A DNA stretch of 55,511 bases, from NCBI GenBank assembly GCA_964538515.1, contig CAZIEW010000031.1, positions 1 to 55,511 on the forward strand, written 5' to 3'. Below, piece by piece: positions 7,485 to 16,000 of the stretch. Positions within the stretch are counted from its first letter, which is position 1. Each line of letters opens with the position of its first letter. Position numbers and translations under genes: made by a program. Source of the DNA: CALBZH01 sp964538515. Lineage in GTDB: Bacteria; Desulfobacterota; Syntrophobacteria; Syntrophobacterales; Syntrophobacteraceae. Below the pieces are notes generated by a model. It did no database searches and had not been told where the DNA came from. It was given only the letters and a program-made list of their open reading frames with translations.

Positions 7485-10400
7485 GGATCACCCACGCGTC
7501 CGTAAACCGCCGGATCGCGACGAGCGTTATCGCGTTGGCTCTTGCCGTGCTTGGCGTCTACGGGCTGCTGCAGCTTCCGGTCAATTTCCTTCCGGACATC
7601 ACCTACCCGATGATTCGCGTTCACGTGTGGTGGCGCGGGGCTACCCCGGATGAGATCGAAACGAATCTTGCCGAGCCCATCGAGCGCCAGATGGCCACGG
7701 TCGATGGGCTCGATTTCCTGGAATCTTCGTCCATCGAGGGCATGTACACGCTGGTGGCTAACTTCCGCTACGGCGTGAACGTGGATGTCGCCTACCAGGA
7801 CTCTCTGGCGGCGATGGCGCGCGTCGCCAGGCAGCTTCCCAAAGACATCGACCCGCCCGTCGTCATCAAGGCAGACCCGTCTCAGCTCCCCGTCGTGCAG
7901 CTCACCATCAGCTCGGAGAACTGGGACCTGGTAAAGCTTCGCACGTGGACGGACAACTGGCTCCAGGACCAGCTTCTGGCCGTTCCAGGCGTGGCGGGCA
8001 CCGAAATCGTCGGCGGGCTCAAACGAGAGATTCGGGTCCACCTCGACCCGAACGGACTCGAAAAGTATAACCTCGCGCTGCCGACGGTCATCAAGCGGCT
8101 GCAGGATGAAAACATCGAGGCGTTCGGAGGCCGCGTCACAGCCGGTCCCCGTGAGCTCATTGCCCGAACGATGGGGGAGTACCACTCCATAGAAGATATT
8201 CGCTCGGTTGTGGTCGCAAAGGATTTGCGGAGCGTGACCGGCGCACGTGAGACGACAAGGGATCCCGGACTGCCCGGAGCCGCGGTTACCCTGGGAGACA
8301 TCGCTAAGGTCGAGGACGCTCACGAAGAAGTGCGTGTGATCACGCGGTTGGGTGGAAAGCCCTGCGTGAAGCTGAGTGTGTTGAAGCAGGCGGACGCCAA
8401 CACGGTCGAGGTGGCGGACGCGGTGAGCCGCAGGATCAAGGAGCTCCAGTCGACGGTTCCGGCAGGGATCCAGCTCGGAATGGTGGAAAACCAGGCCGAT
8501 TACGTTATCCCGGCCCTGAAGGGCGTTCGCAACGCCGCTCTCGAGGCGGCTGTCCTCGTTCTGATCGTCGTCTACCTCTTTCTCGGAAGCTGGCGGCAGG
8601 TGGTGGTGATGCTCCTGGCGCTCCCCGTGACGCTCATTCTTAACTTTGGTCTCATGAAGCTCGGTGGGTTTTCGCTGAACATTTTCTCCCTCGGCGGACT
8701 GGTTGTGGCCATCGGAGTGGTGCTCGACAACTCCATCGTCGTCCTTGAAAACATCACCCGGCTGCAGCACGAAGAACCTGACACGCCCGGAGACCAAGTC
8801 GCCGTTTCGGCGACGTCGGAAGTGGGGCCGGCCATTCTGGCTGCAACTCTCTCCTTTCTTGCCCTCTTCATCCCCTTTCTGCTCGTTCCGGGGCTGACGA
8901 GTCTCCTGTTTCGAGAGCTGATCCTGGTCATCGCGGGGATCGTTTGCATCAGCTTGACGGTTGCGGTCACACTGACCCCGATGCTTGCCGCGATGCTCAC
9001 CGGAAGGCGAACGGGGGGCGGGGTGAAGGAGAGCCGATTCGAGCGGGTCTTTGCTCGAATCGCCGAGGGGTACGGCTGGATGCTCGGTTATGTCATCCGA
9101 GCACGCTGGGTGGTCGTTCCCGTGTTTATCGCCATCCTGATGGGGGCCGGCTTCCTGGTGGCCGGAGTGGGAAGCGAGTTCCTTCCTGCCGTGGATGACG
9201 GGCGCATCGTGGTGAAAGTGAAGCTCCCGACCGGAGCCTCGGTCCAGGAGACGGACAAGGTTCTCGCGGAGATCGAAGCCAAACTTGCTGAAGACCCGCT
9301 CATCGAAAGCTACTACACGCTTTCCGGTGGAAAAGTCTGGGGTCTGTACACGTACGAGATCGCCAACGAAGGTGAGGTCAACATTCAGCTCGTGCCAAGA
9401 CACGCGCGCACGGTGAGCACCAACGAGTATATCAAGAAGCTCCGACCCGTTGTGGGCAAAGTGGCGGTCCCTGGCGGCAAGGCGATGGTCATGCAGGCGA
9501 AGGTCAAGGGACTCCGGAAGCTCGGCGAGGCGGACATCGAGGTCAAGATCAAGGGCCAGGAGCTCGGGGAGCTCTTCGAATTGGCGCGCCAGACGGCTGA
9601 AACCATGAATGGGCTCCGTCAATTCACCAACGTCTACGTCTCCATGGATATGACGAAGCCCGAGCTTCAAATCAAGGTGGACCGGACTCGCGCAGCCGAG
9701 CTTGGGGTATCCATAGCCGATGTGGCCACGACGACCCGGTCCCTGGTGAGCGGGGCGGTGGCCACGCGCTACAGGGATGGGGACGAATTCTACAACGTGC
9801 GCGTGATGATCGCCGAGGATCAGATCCGGTCGAGGCAAGACATCGAGGGCCTGGTTTTGAGCTGCGCGCAGGGAGGCTACCTCCGGCTTCGCGATGTGGC
9901 GGAGGTAAAGCGGGCAGTGGGACCGGTCGAGATCGCGCGGGAAGACCAGATGAAAGAGGTGATCGTCCGGGGGGATGCCGCGTCGGGGGTTAGTGTCGGC
10001 GAGGCGCTGACGTCTCTCAGAGCGGCGTTGGAAAAGGTGCAGACCCCGGTGGGCTATACGCGATCCTACGGCGGTCAGGCGCAGATGATGGCGGAGATGA
10101 AACGGACGGTTCTCCTGATCCTTGCCTTCGCGGTGTTCTTCTCGTTTGTCGTCCTGGCGGTGCAGTTCAACAGCCTGAAGCTCCCGGCCCTCATCCTGGG
10201 GTGTGTGCCGTTTTGTCTTGCGGGGATGGTTTATGCGCTTTACGCATCCGCGCTTCCCCTCGGCGCCACGGTGCTCATCGGGCTCCTGATTGTGGTTGCG
10301 TCGACGGTGAACGAGGGCGTGCTGCTGCTGACCTTCGCGGAGGATCTGCGTCGTCGGGAGGGACGCTCCCCCCTTGATGCCGTGCTGCACGCGGCCAAGA

Positions 10401-10639
10401 TAAGACTTCGCCCCCGCCTCATGATCTCCTTGTGCATCATCGTGGGCTTTATTCCGTTGGCATTGAATTTGGAAGAAGGTGGAGACATGTTGCAGCCGAT
10501 GGCGGCAGGCGCCATCGGAGGGCTCGTCCTGGGGATTTTTGTGGCGCTTTTCCTCATGCCGTGTCTCTATGTGATCACGTCGAAAAGACAAACAAGCGTG
10601 TCGGAAACCAGGATTCATTCAAAGGAGAGCGTACTGTGA
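7481..10639 (+). CDS. RND-family inner-membrane efflux transporter
   Basis: 1052 residues, the normal length for an AcrB/MexB-type proton-driven pump. The start is typical (ASVNRRIATSVIALALAVLG; FLPDITYPMIRV). It has two duplicated six-helix blocks separated by large periplasmic loops, with the porter motif GATPDEIETNLAEPIE. In TM4 the usual acidic charge-relay region reads GVVLDNSIVVLENI, so one conserved Asp is present rather than the adjacent pair common in HAE pumps. This variant occurs in divergent RND branches. No heavy-metal (HME) signature is obvious. It is coupled to the adaptor upstream, and its stop overlaps the start of the thioredoxin gene. Confidence 0.93.
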   Translation: MRITHASVNRRIATSVIALALAVLGVYGLLQLPVNFLPDITYPMIRVHVWWRGATPDEIETNLAEPIERQMATVDGLDFLESSSIEGMYTLVANFRYGVNVDVAYQDSLAAMARVARQLPKDIDPPVVIKADPSQLPVVQLTISSENWDLVKLRTWTDNWLQDQLLAVPGVAGTEIVGGLKREIRVHLDPNGLEKYNLALPTVIKRLQDENIEAFGGRVTAGPRELIARTMGEYHSIEDIRSVVVAKDLRSVTGARETTRDPGLPGAAVTLGDIAKVEDAHEEVRVITRLGGKPCVKLSVLKQADANTVEVADAVSRRIKELQSTVPAGIQLGMVENQADYVIPALKGVRNAALEAAVLVLIVVYLFLGSWRQVVVMLLALPVTLILNFGLMKLGGFSLNIFSLGGLVVAIGVVLDNSIVVLENITRLQHEEPDTPGDQVAVSATSEVGPAILAATLSFLALFIPFLLVPGLTSLLFRELILVIAGIVCISLTVAVTLTPMLAAMLTGRRTGGGVKESRFERVFARIAEGYGWMLGYVIRARWVVVPVFIAILMGAGFLVAGVGSEFLPAVDDGRIVVKVKLPTGASVQETDKVLAEIEAKLAEDPLIESYYTLSGGKVWGLYTYEIANEGEVNIQLVPRHARTVSTNEYIKKLRPVVGKVAVPGGKAMVMQAKVKGLRKLGEADIEVKIKGQELGELFELARQTAETMNGLRQFTNVYVSMDMTKPELQIKVDRTRAAELGVSIADVATTTRSLVSGAVATRYRDGDEFYNVRVMIAEDQIRSRQDIEGLVLSCAQGGYLRLRDVAEVKRAVGPVEIAREDQMKEVIVRGDAASGVSVGEALTSLRAALEKVQTPVGYTRSYGGQAQMMAEMKRTVLLILAFAVFFSFVVLAVQFNSLKLPALILGCVPFCLAGMVYALYASALPLGATVLIGLLIVVASTVNEGVLLLTFAEDLRRREGRSPLDAVLHAAKIRLRPRLMISLCIIVGFIPLALNLEEGGDMLQPMAAGAIGGLVLGIFVALFLMPCLYVITSKRQTSVSETRIHSKESVL

Positions 10640-11040
10640 AAAAGTGTGCTGGATTTGCTTCGTTGGTGGCGATGGTGGCGGTGATGGTCGTTTTGTCTTT
10701 GCAAGGAATCAGCCTGGGGGCGGAGGAATCGTCCGGGGTGCCCGAAGTTCCGGTCAAGGGAAAGGTCACGATGGTGGACATCGGGGCGAAAGAGTGCATT
10801 CCCTGCAAGATGATGGCGCCCATCATGGAGGAGCTCGAGAAGGAGTATCACGAAACCGGGAAAGCCGGGATCGTCTTCATCGATGTCTGGAAGAACAAGG
10901 ACCAGGGAAGAAAATTCGGCATTCGGTCCATACCGACGCAGATTTTCTATGACAAAGAGGGCAAGGAAGTCTACCGTCACGAAGGATTTCTGGAGAAGAA
11001 GGAAATCGTATCCAGACTCGAGAAGCTCGGAGTAAAATAA
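10636..11040 (+). CDS. Periplasmic thioredoxin-fold protein (CxxC)
   Basis: 134 residues. A signal peptide (VAMVAVMVVLSLQGISLGAE) precedes a thioredoxin fold with the redox motif ECIPCK, the cis-Pro loop RSIPTQIF and the C-terminal helix. The GTG at 10636 overlaps the pump stop by four bases (GTGA) and has AAAGGAG upstream. It probably reduces periplasmic disulfides, receiving electrons from the CcdA-like protein encoded next. The DUF1573 protein further on may be a partner or substrate. The link to the efflux pump is operon-level only. Confidence 0.9.
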   Translation: MKKCAGFASLVAMVAVMVVLSLQGISLGAEESSGVPEVPVKGKVTMVDIGAKECIPCKMMAPIMEELEKEYHETGKAGIVFIDVWKNKDQGRKFGIRSIPTQIFYDKEGKEVYRHEGFLEKKEIVSRLEKLGVK

Positions 11041-11099
11041 GCTTTTGCCGATTTTGCGCAGCGAGCTGCTTCGAGAGCGACCCAAACCAAGGAGGCAAG

Positions 11100-11810
11100 A
11101 TGCTCGAACAAGCGTTTCTCATCATTAACCAATGGATGTCAGGCGGACTGCTCATCGCCGCGGTGGGGTGCTTTCTCTGGGGGATGGTGAGCGTGGCTTT
11201 CAGTCCCTGCCACATCGCATCCATTCCCCTCATCGTCGGCTATGTGGCCGGCCAGGAAAAAGCCCTCAAGGCCAGGGAAGCAGCCAATTACGCGGCGGTC
11301 TTCAGCATCGGGCTGTTCATCAGCATTGCCCTGGTGGGGATCGTCTGCTCACTTCTTGGCCGCATGCTGGGGGAGGTCGGCCCTTATTGGACGATTCTCG
11401 TGGGGGCGATCCTCATCTGGGTGGCCCTGGACATGTGGGGGGTCTCGAAATGCTCCATGTCCGGCAGCCTGATGGGGCGCATCAAGGTGAAGGGAATCCT
11501 GGGCGCCCTGGTACTGGGCCTGGCCTACGGCATCCTCTCGGGGTCGTGCACCTTCGGGTTCATCGCCCCCATTCTGGCCATCATCACGATCCAGCAGAAG
11601 ATCCTGATCGGCATCGTGTACATCGTGCTGTTCGGAATCGGCCACTGCATCCCCATCGCCATTGCCGGAAGCTCGACGGCTACCGTGAGAAAGCTCCTCG
11701 AGAGCAGTTCCTTTCACGAGGGAAGCCAGTGGTTCCGGAAATGCGCCGGAGCGGCCATCGGCTTGCTGGGAATCTATTTCGTCGTCAGGCCTTTTGTGGA
11801 TATCTCCTGA
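11100..11810 (+). CDS. CcdA/DsbD-type membrane thiol-disulfide transporter
   Basis: 236 residues and about six TM helices. The first helix pair carries FSPCHIASIPLIVGYVAG, the CcdA signature with the first redox Cys. The second Cys is in SKCSMSG or SGSCTFGF, within the symmetric second half. It shuttles electrons from cytoplasmic thioredoxin to periplasmic acceptors, here most likely the CxxC thioredoxin 60 bp upstream. The ATG follows AAGGAGG. This belongs to the short CcdA class and has no fused periplasmic domains, so it needs separate partners; the neighbouring genes fit that need. Confidence 0.9.
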   Translation: MLEQAFLIINQWMSGGLLIAAVGCFLWGMVSVAFSPCHIASIPLIVGYVAGQEKALKAREAANYAAVFSIGLFISIALVGIVCSLLGRMLGEVGPYWTILVGAILIWVALDMWGVSKCSMSGSLMGRIKVKGILGALVLGLAYGILSGSCTFGFIAPILAIITIQQKILIGIVYIVLFGIGHCIPIAIAGSSTATVRKLLESSSFHEGSQWFRKCAGAAIGLLGIYFVVRPFVDIS

Positions 11811-11910
11811 GCAGGAGCTGTCCCGATCGCTTCATGATGCGGGGAGATGGGGCCGCCTGAGTCATCACATTGGGGTCGGCCTGCCGCGCACGGGTCTCAA
11901 GGGGAGGAGA

Positions 11911-12966
11911 ATGGCAGTACATCGAATGACCGAATATGGACGGCGTCTTGCGATCTTGACGGCAGGCGCCTTTGCCCTTTGCTTCCTTCCGGGATGGATA
12001 CCCGAAGGGCTCTCGCAAGACGGCCGGATGTCCTCATTTGATCCCAAGGCGGCTCCATCCATTGTCATCACCGAAGCCGTTCACGATTTTGGAGAAGCGG
12101 ACGAAGGAGCACAGGTTGCTCACGAGTTCATCGTTGAGAACCAGGGCGGCGGCGAGCTCACCATCTACAAGGTCAGCCCCGATTGAGGCTGTACCGTCGC
12201 TCAGTTCGACCGCGCAATCCCTCCCGGTGGGAAGGGAAAGATCTCCCTCGTTTTGAGCCTGACCGGCTACAAGGGAAACGTCAAGAAGGTAACGACGGTT
12301 CAGAGCAATGATCCATCAACACCCCAGGTTAAGCTGACGCTGCAGGGAACGGTCAGTACGTTCATCGATGTCCTGCCCGACAAAGTGGTCCTATTCCGGG
12401 GACGCAGCGGCTCCATCGCCCCGAAGACCATCGACATCATCGGAAAGAAGGCACCATTTCGCGTTACGGACGTCGTAAGCGACCTGGAGGGGCGGGTCTC
12501 TCATGAGCTCAAGACCATCCAGGAGGGAAGAAGCTACCAGCTTACCTTGACCAATCTTCTCAGTTCCGGGGATTACGCAGGGCATGTTTGGGTCAAGACC
12601 GATCTCCCCCAGAGGGAGCACGTCGTCCTCCGGGTGAGCGGCTTCATCGAAGGGGAAATCTCCGTCAAGCCAAGGACCCTGATCATAGGGAAGCTTTCGG
12701 CACAGCAACCGGTGCGCTCGGGAGAAGTCCAGGTCGTTTCCAACAGCGGCAAGCCCTTCAAAATCACCCGGCTCACCTATGACGAAAAGCTTCTTCAGGT
12801 GACGGAGCAGCCGCTCACCGACAAGGTTGGATACCGCCTGGAGGTGAAGCCAAAGCTGGAAAGCGCTTCACGGAGTGCGCAGCAGCGTACCGCCCTTTCC
12901 GTCGAGACGGACCTGGCTCCCGAAGGCAAGCAGGAAATTACGATCCAGCTCATGAATGCGCAATAA
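11911..12966 (+). CDS. DUF1573 exported protein with in-frame TGA, probable selenoprotein
   Basis: Read through the TGA at 12184-12186, this is one 351-residue exported protein. It has a signal segment (LAILTAGAFALCFLPGW), then a DUF1573/ASH-like domain (VHDFGEADEGAQVAHEFIVENQGGGELTI). In DUF1573 proteins this is followed by a conserved Cys-Gly-Cys-Thr. Here the sequence is VSPD-TGA-GCTVAQF, so the stop replaces exactly the first Cys. The frame stays open for 260 codons after it, with further Ig-like repeats. Start ATG 11911 follows GGGGAGGAGA. A hairpin starts a few bases downstream of the TGA. The best reading is selenocysteine at residue 92, in a Sec-Gly-Cys redox motif served by the upstream thioredoxin and CcdA. 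The alternative is a fresh nonsense mutation. Confidence 0.8.
12187..12216 (+). promoter_or_regulatory. Candidate SECIS hairpin just after the TGA
   Basis: Bacterial SECIS elements lie in the coding region immediately 3' of the UGA. Here GTCG (12196-12199) pairs with CGAC (12207-12210) around a seven-base loop CTCAGTT that contains G-U. The lower stem adds C12194-G12212, a T12192-G12214 wobble, G12191-C12215 and T12190-A12216, with two mismatches. Distance and size suit SelB recognition, but the pairing is modest and not folded computationally. Confidence 0.45.
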
Positions 12967-13004
12967 GCAGTCCAGCGTGCTGAAGTGCTCGATGAGATCG
13001 CGGA

Positions 13005-13292
13005 TCATGGGGCGGGGTCCTTCTTCTTGGATGCGGAGCGCTCTTTGGACCTGACGGGGGACTTGCGCCTGATTTGCGCCTGATTTGCGCCCGACGGGGA
13101 TGGGCTTTCGCCTGATTTGTGCCTGATCTTCCCCTGCGGTCGGGTTGCCGCCAGACCGGGCATGGGCGTATACCGCGTGCTTCGACCGGAGCCCGTTTGC
13201 TGCAGAATGCCCCGTGTCGTCAAATCCTGCAAGAGCCGCCGCGCCGTATCTCGAGAAATGCCCAGCCTTTGCACACACAATGCGGTGGTCAC
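13005..13292 (-). pseudogene. Winged-helix regulator C-terminal fragment
   Basis: Up to 95 residues resembling the C-terminal winged helix found after AlbA_2/RecG-like ATP-binding or Fic-type regulators: TTALCVQRLGISRDTARRLL then LTTRGILQQTGSGRSTRYTP. No N-terminal domain is found upstream in any frame. The tail repeats NQAQIRRKS-like units, encoded by short repeats of GCCTGATTTGC on the plus strand (about 13070-13125). Probably a decaying remnant rather than a full gene. Confidence 0.4.
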
Positions 13293-13533
13293 ATACCCGC
13301 GCTGAGCCGCTGCTTCAACAATGGATTGCTGGGACTCGGTGCGACCCTCCGGAATCGGAAGAGCCCCGGCCGTTTGCTCAGGCCCTTCAGGGCAGCCAGA
13401 CTCGACGACTCGAGGCTTGGTTGGGAGGGTAACAATGAACGGCTCTTCGCGGATCGACTTGAAAGCGTGGCAAGACTCCCAAGCCGTCTTCCCGGGTGCT
13501 TGTCGGCGGGAATCGAGATTTTGGACAGCCTGG

Positions 13534-13558
13534 ATCCCCGCAAAAAGCCTGCGGGGAT
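13534..13558. repeat. Perfect hairpin repeat
   Basis: ATCCCCGC at 13534-13541 and GCGGGGAT at 13551-13558, nine bases apart, in the context TGGATCCCCGC...GCGGGGATGAC. This resembles the interspersed intergenic hairpins common in many bacteria. Nothing else coding is evident in 13300-13650. Confidence 0.5.
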
Positions 13559-13656
13559 GACTGAGGAAGCGGAATGACGGCTGTCGGGTATTCGCAGGAT
13601 TAGAGGTTTGTCACGCCAATCCGCGATGAGCCCTTCTAGCTAAAGGGGCGTAGCAA

Positions 13657-13690
13657 TTGAAAAGGGGTTAGAGAGATCTTCTCTAACCCC
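13657..13690 (-). terminator. Rho-independent terminator of the tRNA gene
   Basis: An 11-bp perfect stem (GGGGTTAGAGA / TCTCTAACCCC, 13664-13690) with a five-base loop. It is followed on the minus strand by TTTTCAATT. It lies 10 bases past the 3' CCA of the tRNA. Confidence 0.85.
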
Positions 13691-13700
13691 TTGATTTTCT

Positions 13701-13777
13701 TGGCGCGCCCGAGAGGATTCGAACCTCTGACCTACGGATTCGTAGTCCGGCACTCTATCCAGCTGAGCTACGGGCGC
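13701..13777 (-). tRNA. tRNA-Arg (anticodon ACG)
   Basis: Complete 77-nt cloverleaf with encoded CCA (13701-13703). Acceptor GCGCCCG pairs with CGGGCGC and the discriminator is G. The D arm is GCTCAGCTGGATAGAG, the anticodon stem CCGGA/TCCGT with loop CTACGAA, and the T arm contains GGTTCGAATCC. Anticodon ACG (wobble A read as inosine) decodes CGU/CGC/CGA arginine codons. Confidence 0.97.
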
Positions 13778-14071
13778 CTGTGGAACGGAGGTTATCTAGC
13801 AAAGTCGGAAGTGATAGGCAAGAGAAAAACCGGAATCCTGAAGAAAACCCTGTGAGTTGAAGGGGGAATTCAAAAGGGGCCGGTAGAAGGAAAGGTGCCG
13901 GGCTTTCTGAAGCATTTCGGGGGAAGTGCCACCGACGGATGGGGTGCGACGTGCTCTCATGAACGACCCGATCTGAAGGACCCGATCTTGCCCTGTGGCG
14001 GACAACAGGATAGAGTCGCGAGTTGAGGGTGTTGAGTTGAGACTTGTGGATTTGAACCATGAGGAGCAGTC
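13778..14071. other. Intergenic stretch without recognised gene
   Basis: Between the tRNA and the DUF1847 gene. It should contain the tRNA promoter on the minus strand, but I see no convincing -35/-10 pair and no ORF worth calling. Confidence 0.4.
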
Positions 14072-14761
14072 ATGAAAAGTAACGAGCCCCAGTGCGCCTT
14101 ATGTCCATACGATTGGGCGGACCGATTTTGCCGGCATGAGGCCGGAAAGGCTCCCAAGAATTGTCCCACGGCACGTCACAGGGGCTTGATCGAGCAGTCG
14201 ATCGCTTCCGTGCAATCGGGCCCATTTTGCGAGTTTGCGCGGGCGGCTTCCATCCTTGAAGGGGAAGGATACGCGGACAAAGAGAAGGGATACCGCTTGG
14301 TTCGACCGATCCGGCCACGGATCCTCGAAGTCATCGAGTTTGCGAAGAAGATGCGGTTCGAGCCAGTTGCCCTGATATTCTGTATCGGCTTGAGGCAAGA
14401 AGCGTCCGTGGTGCACCGGATATTCGAACGGCATGGCCTCAAGGTCATGTCAATTGCCTGCAAAGTCGGCCGAGCGTCCAAGGAGGCGATGGGGATCACC
14501 GAGGACCAGAAGATTGCGCCCGGATCCTTTGAATCCATGTGCAACCCCATCCTCCAAGCGAGCCTTGCGAACTTGTACAACTCCCAGTTCAACATCCTGC
14601 TGGGGCTGTGCGTGGGGCACGATTCCCTGTTCTTCAAGTATGCCGACGCTCCTTCGACGGTTCTAGCCGTGAAGGATCGCGTTCTTGGGCACAATCCTCT
14701 GGCCGCCGTCTATCAATCGGAGAGCTACTACCGCTATACGAACTTGCCCGAAGATCCGTGA
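14072..14761 (+). CDS. DUF1847 metal-binding protein
   Basis: 229 residues, cytoplasmic. An N-terminal Cys-rich motif (CALCPYDWADRFC, then KNCPTARH) probably binds a metal, and is followed by the DUF1847 body: RPRILEVIEFAKKM, IGLRQEASVV, HGLKVMSIACKVG, then SMCNPILQASLAN and LLGLCVGHDSLFFKYADAP. Further conserved cysteines sit in ACKVG, SMCNP and LCVGHDS. ATG with AGGAG upstream. The biochemical function is unknown; the family is typical of anaerobes. It stands alone, with no operon partner. Confidence 0.9.
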   Translation: MKSNEPQCALCPYDWADRFCRHEAGKAPKNCPTARHRGLIEQSIASVQSGPFCEFARAASILEGEGYADKEKGYRLVRPIRPRILEVIEFAKKMRFEPVALIFCIGLRQEASVVHRIFERHGLKVMSIACKVGRASKEAMGITEDQKIAPGSFESMCNPILQASLANLYNSQFNILLGLCVGHDSLFFKYADAPSTVLAVKDRVLGHNPLAAVYQSESYYRYTNLPEDP

Positions 14762-14935
14762 GCGGCGGCTCTGTCCGTGGTACTTTTTTTGCCCTGCGCG
14801 ATCTTCCGTGAGAAAAAATCGGCACGGTGCGCGGAGCATGGGCCTTCCGAAAGGTGATCCCACTCCGGGCTCATTCTTTCAAAATCGTGTGATTATTGAT
14901 GGGTTAGTCTCATGCAAGGCACTCCATTTCGACCA

Positions 14936-14950
14936 TGGCATGCCTCTTGC
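14936..14950 (+). promoter_or_regulatory. Sigma-54 (-24/-12) promoter
   Basis: TGGCATG-CCTC-TTGC: the GG and GC dinucleotides are 10 bases apart and only one -24 base departs from consensus. It lies 110 bp upstream of the small exported protein gene at 15060. The 14762-14935 stretch ahead of it is non-coding and could hold the enhancer; I see no clear palindrome in it. Confidence 0.75.
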
Positions 14951-15059
14951 CCTAGATTTGGGGCAATTGCACCTGTAGGCAGAAGCCTCTGTCTGCCGAC
15001 AGGCATGACCGGGTGAAAGGAAGCGCAACGCTACGCTTCAAGAAAGGGAGAGCACCAGC

Positions 15060-15380
15060 ATGAAAACAATAAGGAAGTTTGCGTCTATCGGGATTGCCTT
15101 GGCCCTTGTGATGGTCGTTTTCACCTCCAACGCGGAGGCAGGGCGCTACTACGGCCATCACCACCATCACTTCAATCCACTCTTTCTGCCGTTCGCCATC
15201 GCCGGTGCCGTGGTCGGTACTGCCGCCGCGATCACAACGGGCGTCCTTGCGCCAGGCTATCCGGCCTACTACGGGCCTGCGCCCGGCTACTGTGCCCCGG
15301 CGGCTTGCGGGCCAAGGGGGGTCTGGATTCCCGGACACTACACGCCATACGGCGAGTGGATTCCGGGGCACTGGAGGTAG
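15060..15380 (+). CDS. Small exported WxxGxW-repeat protein with His cluster
   Basis: 106 residues. A signal peptide (IGIALALVMVVFTSNAEA) is followed by GRYYGHHHHHF, a hydrophobic Gly/Ala segment (LPFAIAGAVVGTAAAITTG) and a Pro/Tyr/Cys-rich part. The end carries two WIPGH[YW] repeats, the WxxGxW motif of BcpO-related exported proteins. The hydrophobic segment could be membrane-inserting or a glycine zipper. A sigma-54 promoter upstream suggests induction by one of the many NtrC-type regulators. The His run hints at metal binding. Function unknown. Confidence 0.8.
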   Translation: MKTIRKFASIGIALALVMVVFTSNAEAGRYYGHHHHHFNPLFLPFAIAGAVVGTAAAITTGVLAPGYPAYYGPAPGYCAPAACGPRGVWIPGHYTPYGEWIPGHWR

Positions 15381-15388
15381 CTGCAAGG

Positions 15389-15467
15389 AGCCTCGCTCGT
15401 TGCTCAATATTCTGAACGCCCAACGCCCACAAGGCGGGCGTTCAGGATATGAGCGTGCGGTGAGGCT
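15389..15467. repeat. Long imperfect inverted repeat, possible bidirectional terminator
   Basis: Arms of about 32 bases (15389-15421 and 15436-15467) pair almost throughout, with inner perfect CTGAACGCCC/GGGCGTTCAG and outer AGCCTC/GAGGCT. It lies between convergent transcription units, the small exported protein (+) and the seven-gene operon (-). No long T run follows on either side, so it may be a REP-like element rather than a classic terminator. Confidence 0.55.
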
Positions 15468-15560
15468 GGGTACGCTCCTTCAGTCAGGCAAATCATGGGG
15501 GTCCCCCAAAGCTTCAGTTCAACCCGACGAATCGTGTCGGCCGCGCAGTCATGGAGCTTC

Positions 15561-15926
15561 TCAGAGAGTCCTCTCGAAGTGGAACGGGCCGACCCCTGGG
15601 ACCTGGATGTCGATCGACTGGTCCGGGGCGACGGTGCCCCGCACGACGCCGCCCGATTTGGTGTGAAGCCAGATCTCTGGGCCGCGTGATTCCCATTTGA
15701 AGCTGACGGTCTCCTTGCCCACCCGCCAGACGCCCTTGCCGTCGGCTTCGAGCTTCAATTCGTCTCTGGTCGCGCCATCCGCTGCAAGGGTCGACCGATA
15801 AGTGCCCGCCAGCGGTTGTTCCGGGTTGCACCCGGGGAGCAGGCAAAGCCCGAGCAGCAAGATGGCGATCCGTATTCTGGTGCGGTCCGAAGTCGGCCTG
15901 TCCCTAGTCGTGAAGCTGAAGTCCAT
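15561..15926 (-). CDS. Small lipoprotein of unknown function
   Basis: 121 residues. After a short charged N-terminus comes a lipoprotein signal (IAILLLGLCLLPGC), then a compact beta-rich domain (LAGTYRSTLAADG, DELKLEADGKGVWRVGKETVSF, KWESRGPEIWLHTKSGGVVRG). The alternation resembles small lipocalin-like or META-type sheets, but no family is recognised. Last gene of the minus-strand operon, 74 bp after the DoxX-like gene; the ATG at 15926 has AAAAAGGG upstream. Confidence 0.75.
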   Translation of the reverse strand: MDFSFTTRDRPTSDRTRIRIAILLLGLCLLPGCNPEQPLAGTYRSTLAADGATRDELKLEADGKGVWRVGKETVSFKWESRGPEIWLHTKSGGVVRGTVAPDQSIDIQVPGVGPFHFERTL

Positions 15927-16000
15927 AAGTGCCCTTTTTCGTTGGGATGAGGAAGGGGGGCGAAGGGCGTGTCCTCGTACAGCTCCCTGTCCGCCACGCC

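Noticed and set aside
7133..10618. A 1161-codon open frame on the minus strand opposite the RND pump
   Set aside because: It is antisense to a clear transporter gene; its translation is rich in His, Arg, Asp and Gln with no fold-like pattern, a codon-bias artefact of high GC.
13060..13130. Short repeats as a CRISPR array
   Set aside because: Units are about 11 bases, adjacent or irregular, lie in a coding-like frame, and there are no cas genes in the window.
14762..14790. GAGC-GGCG-GCTC followed by a T7 run as terminator of the DUF1847 gene
   Set aside because: The stem is only four bases and about 14 bases separate it from the T run.
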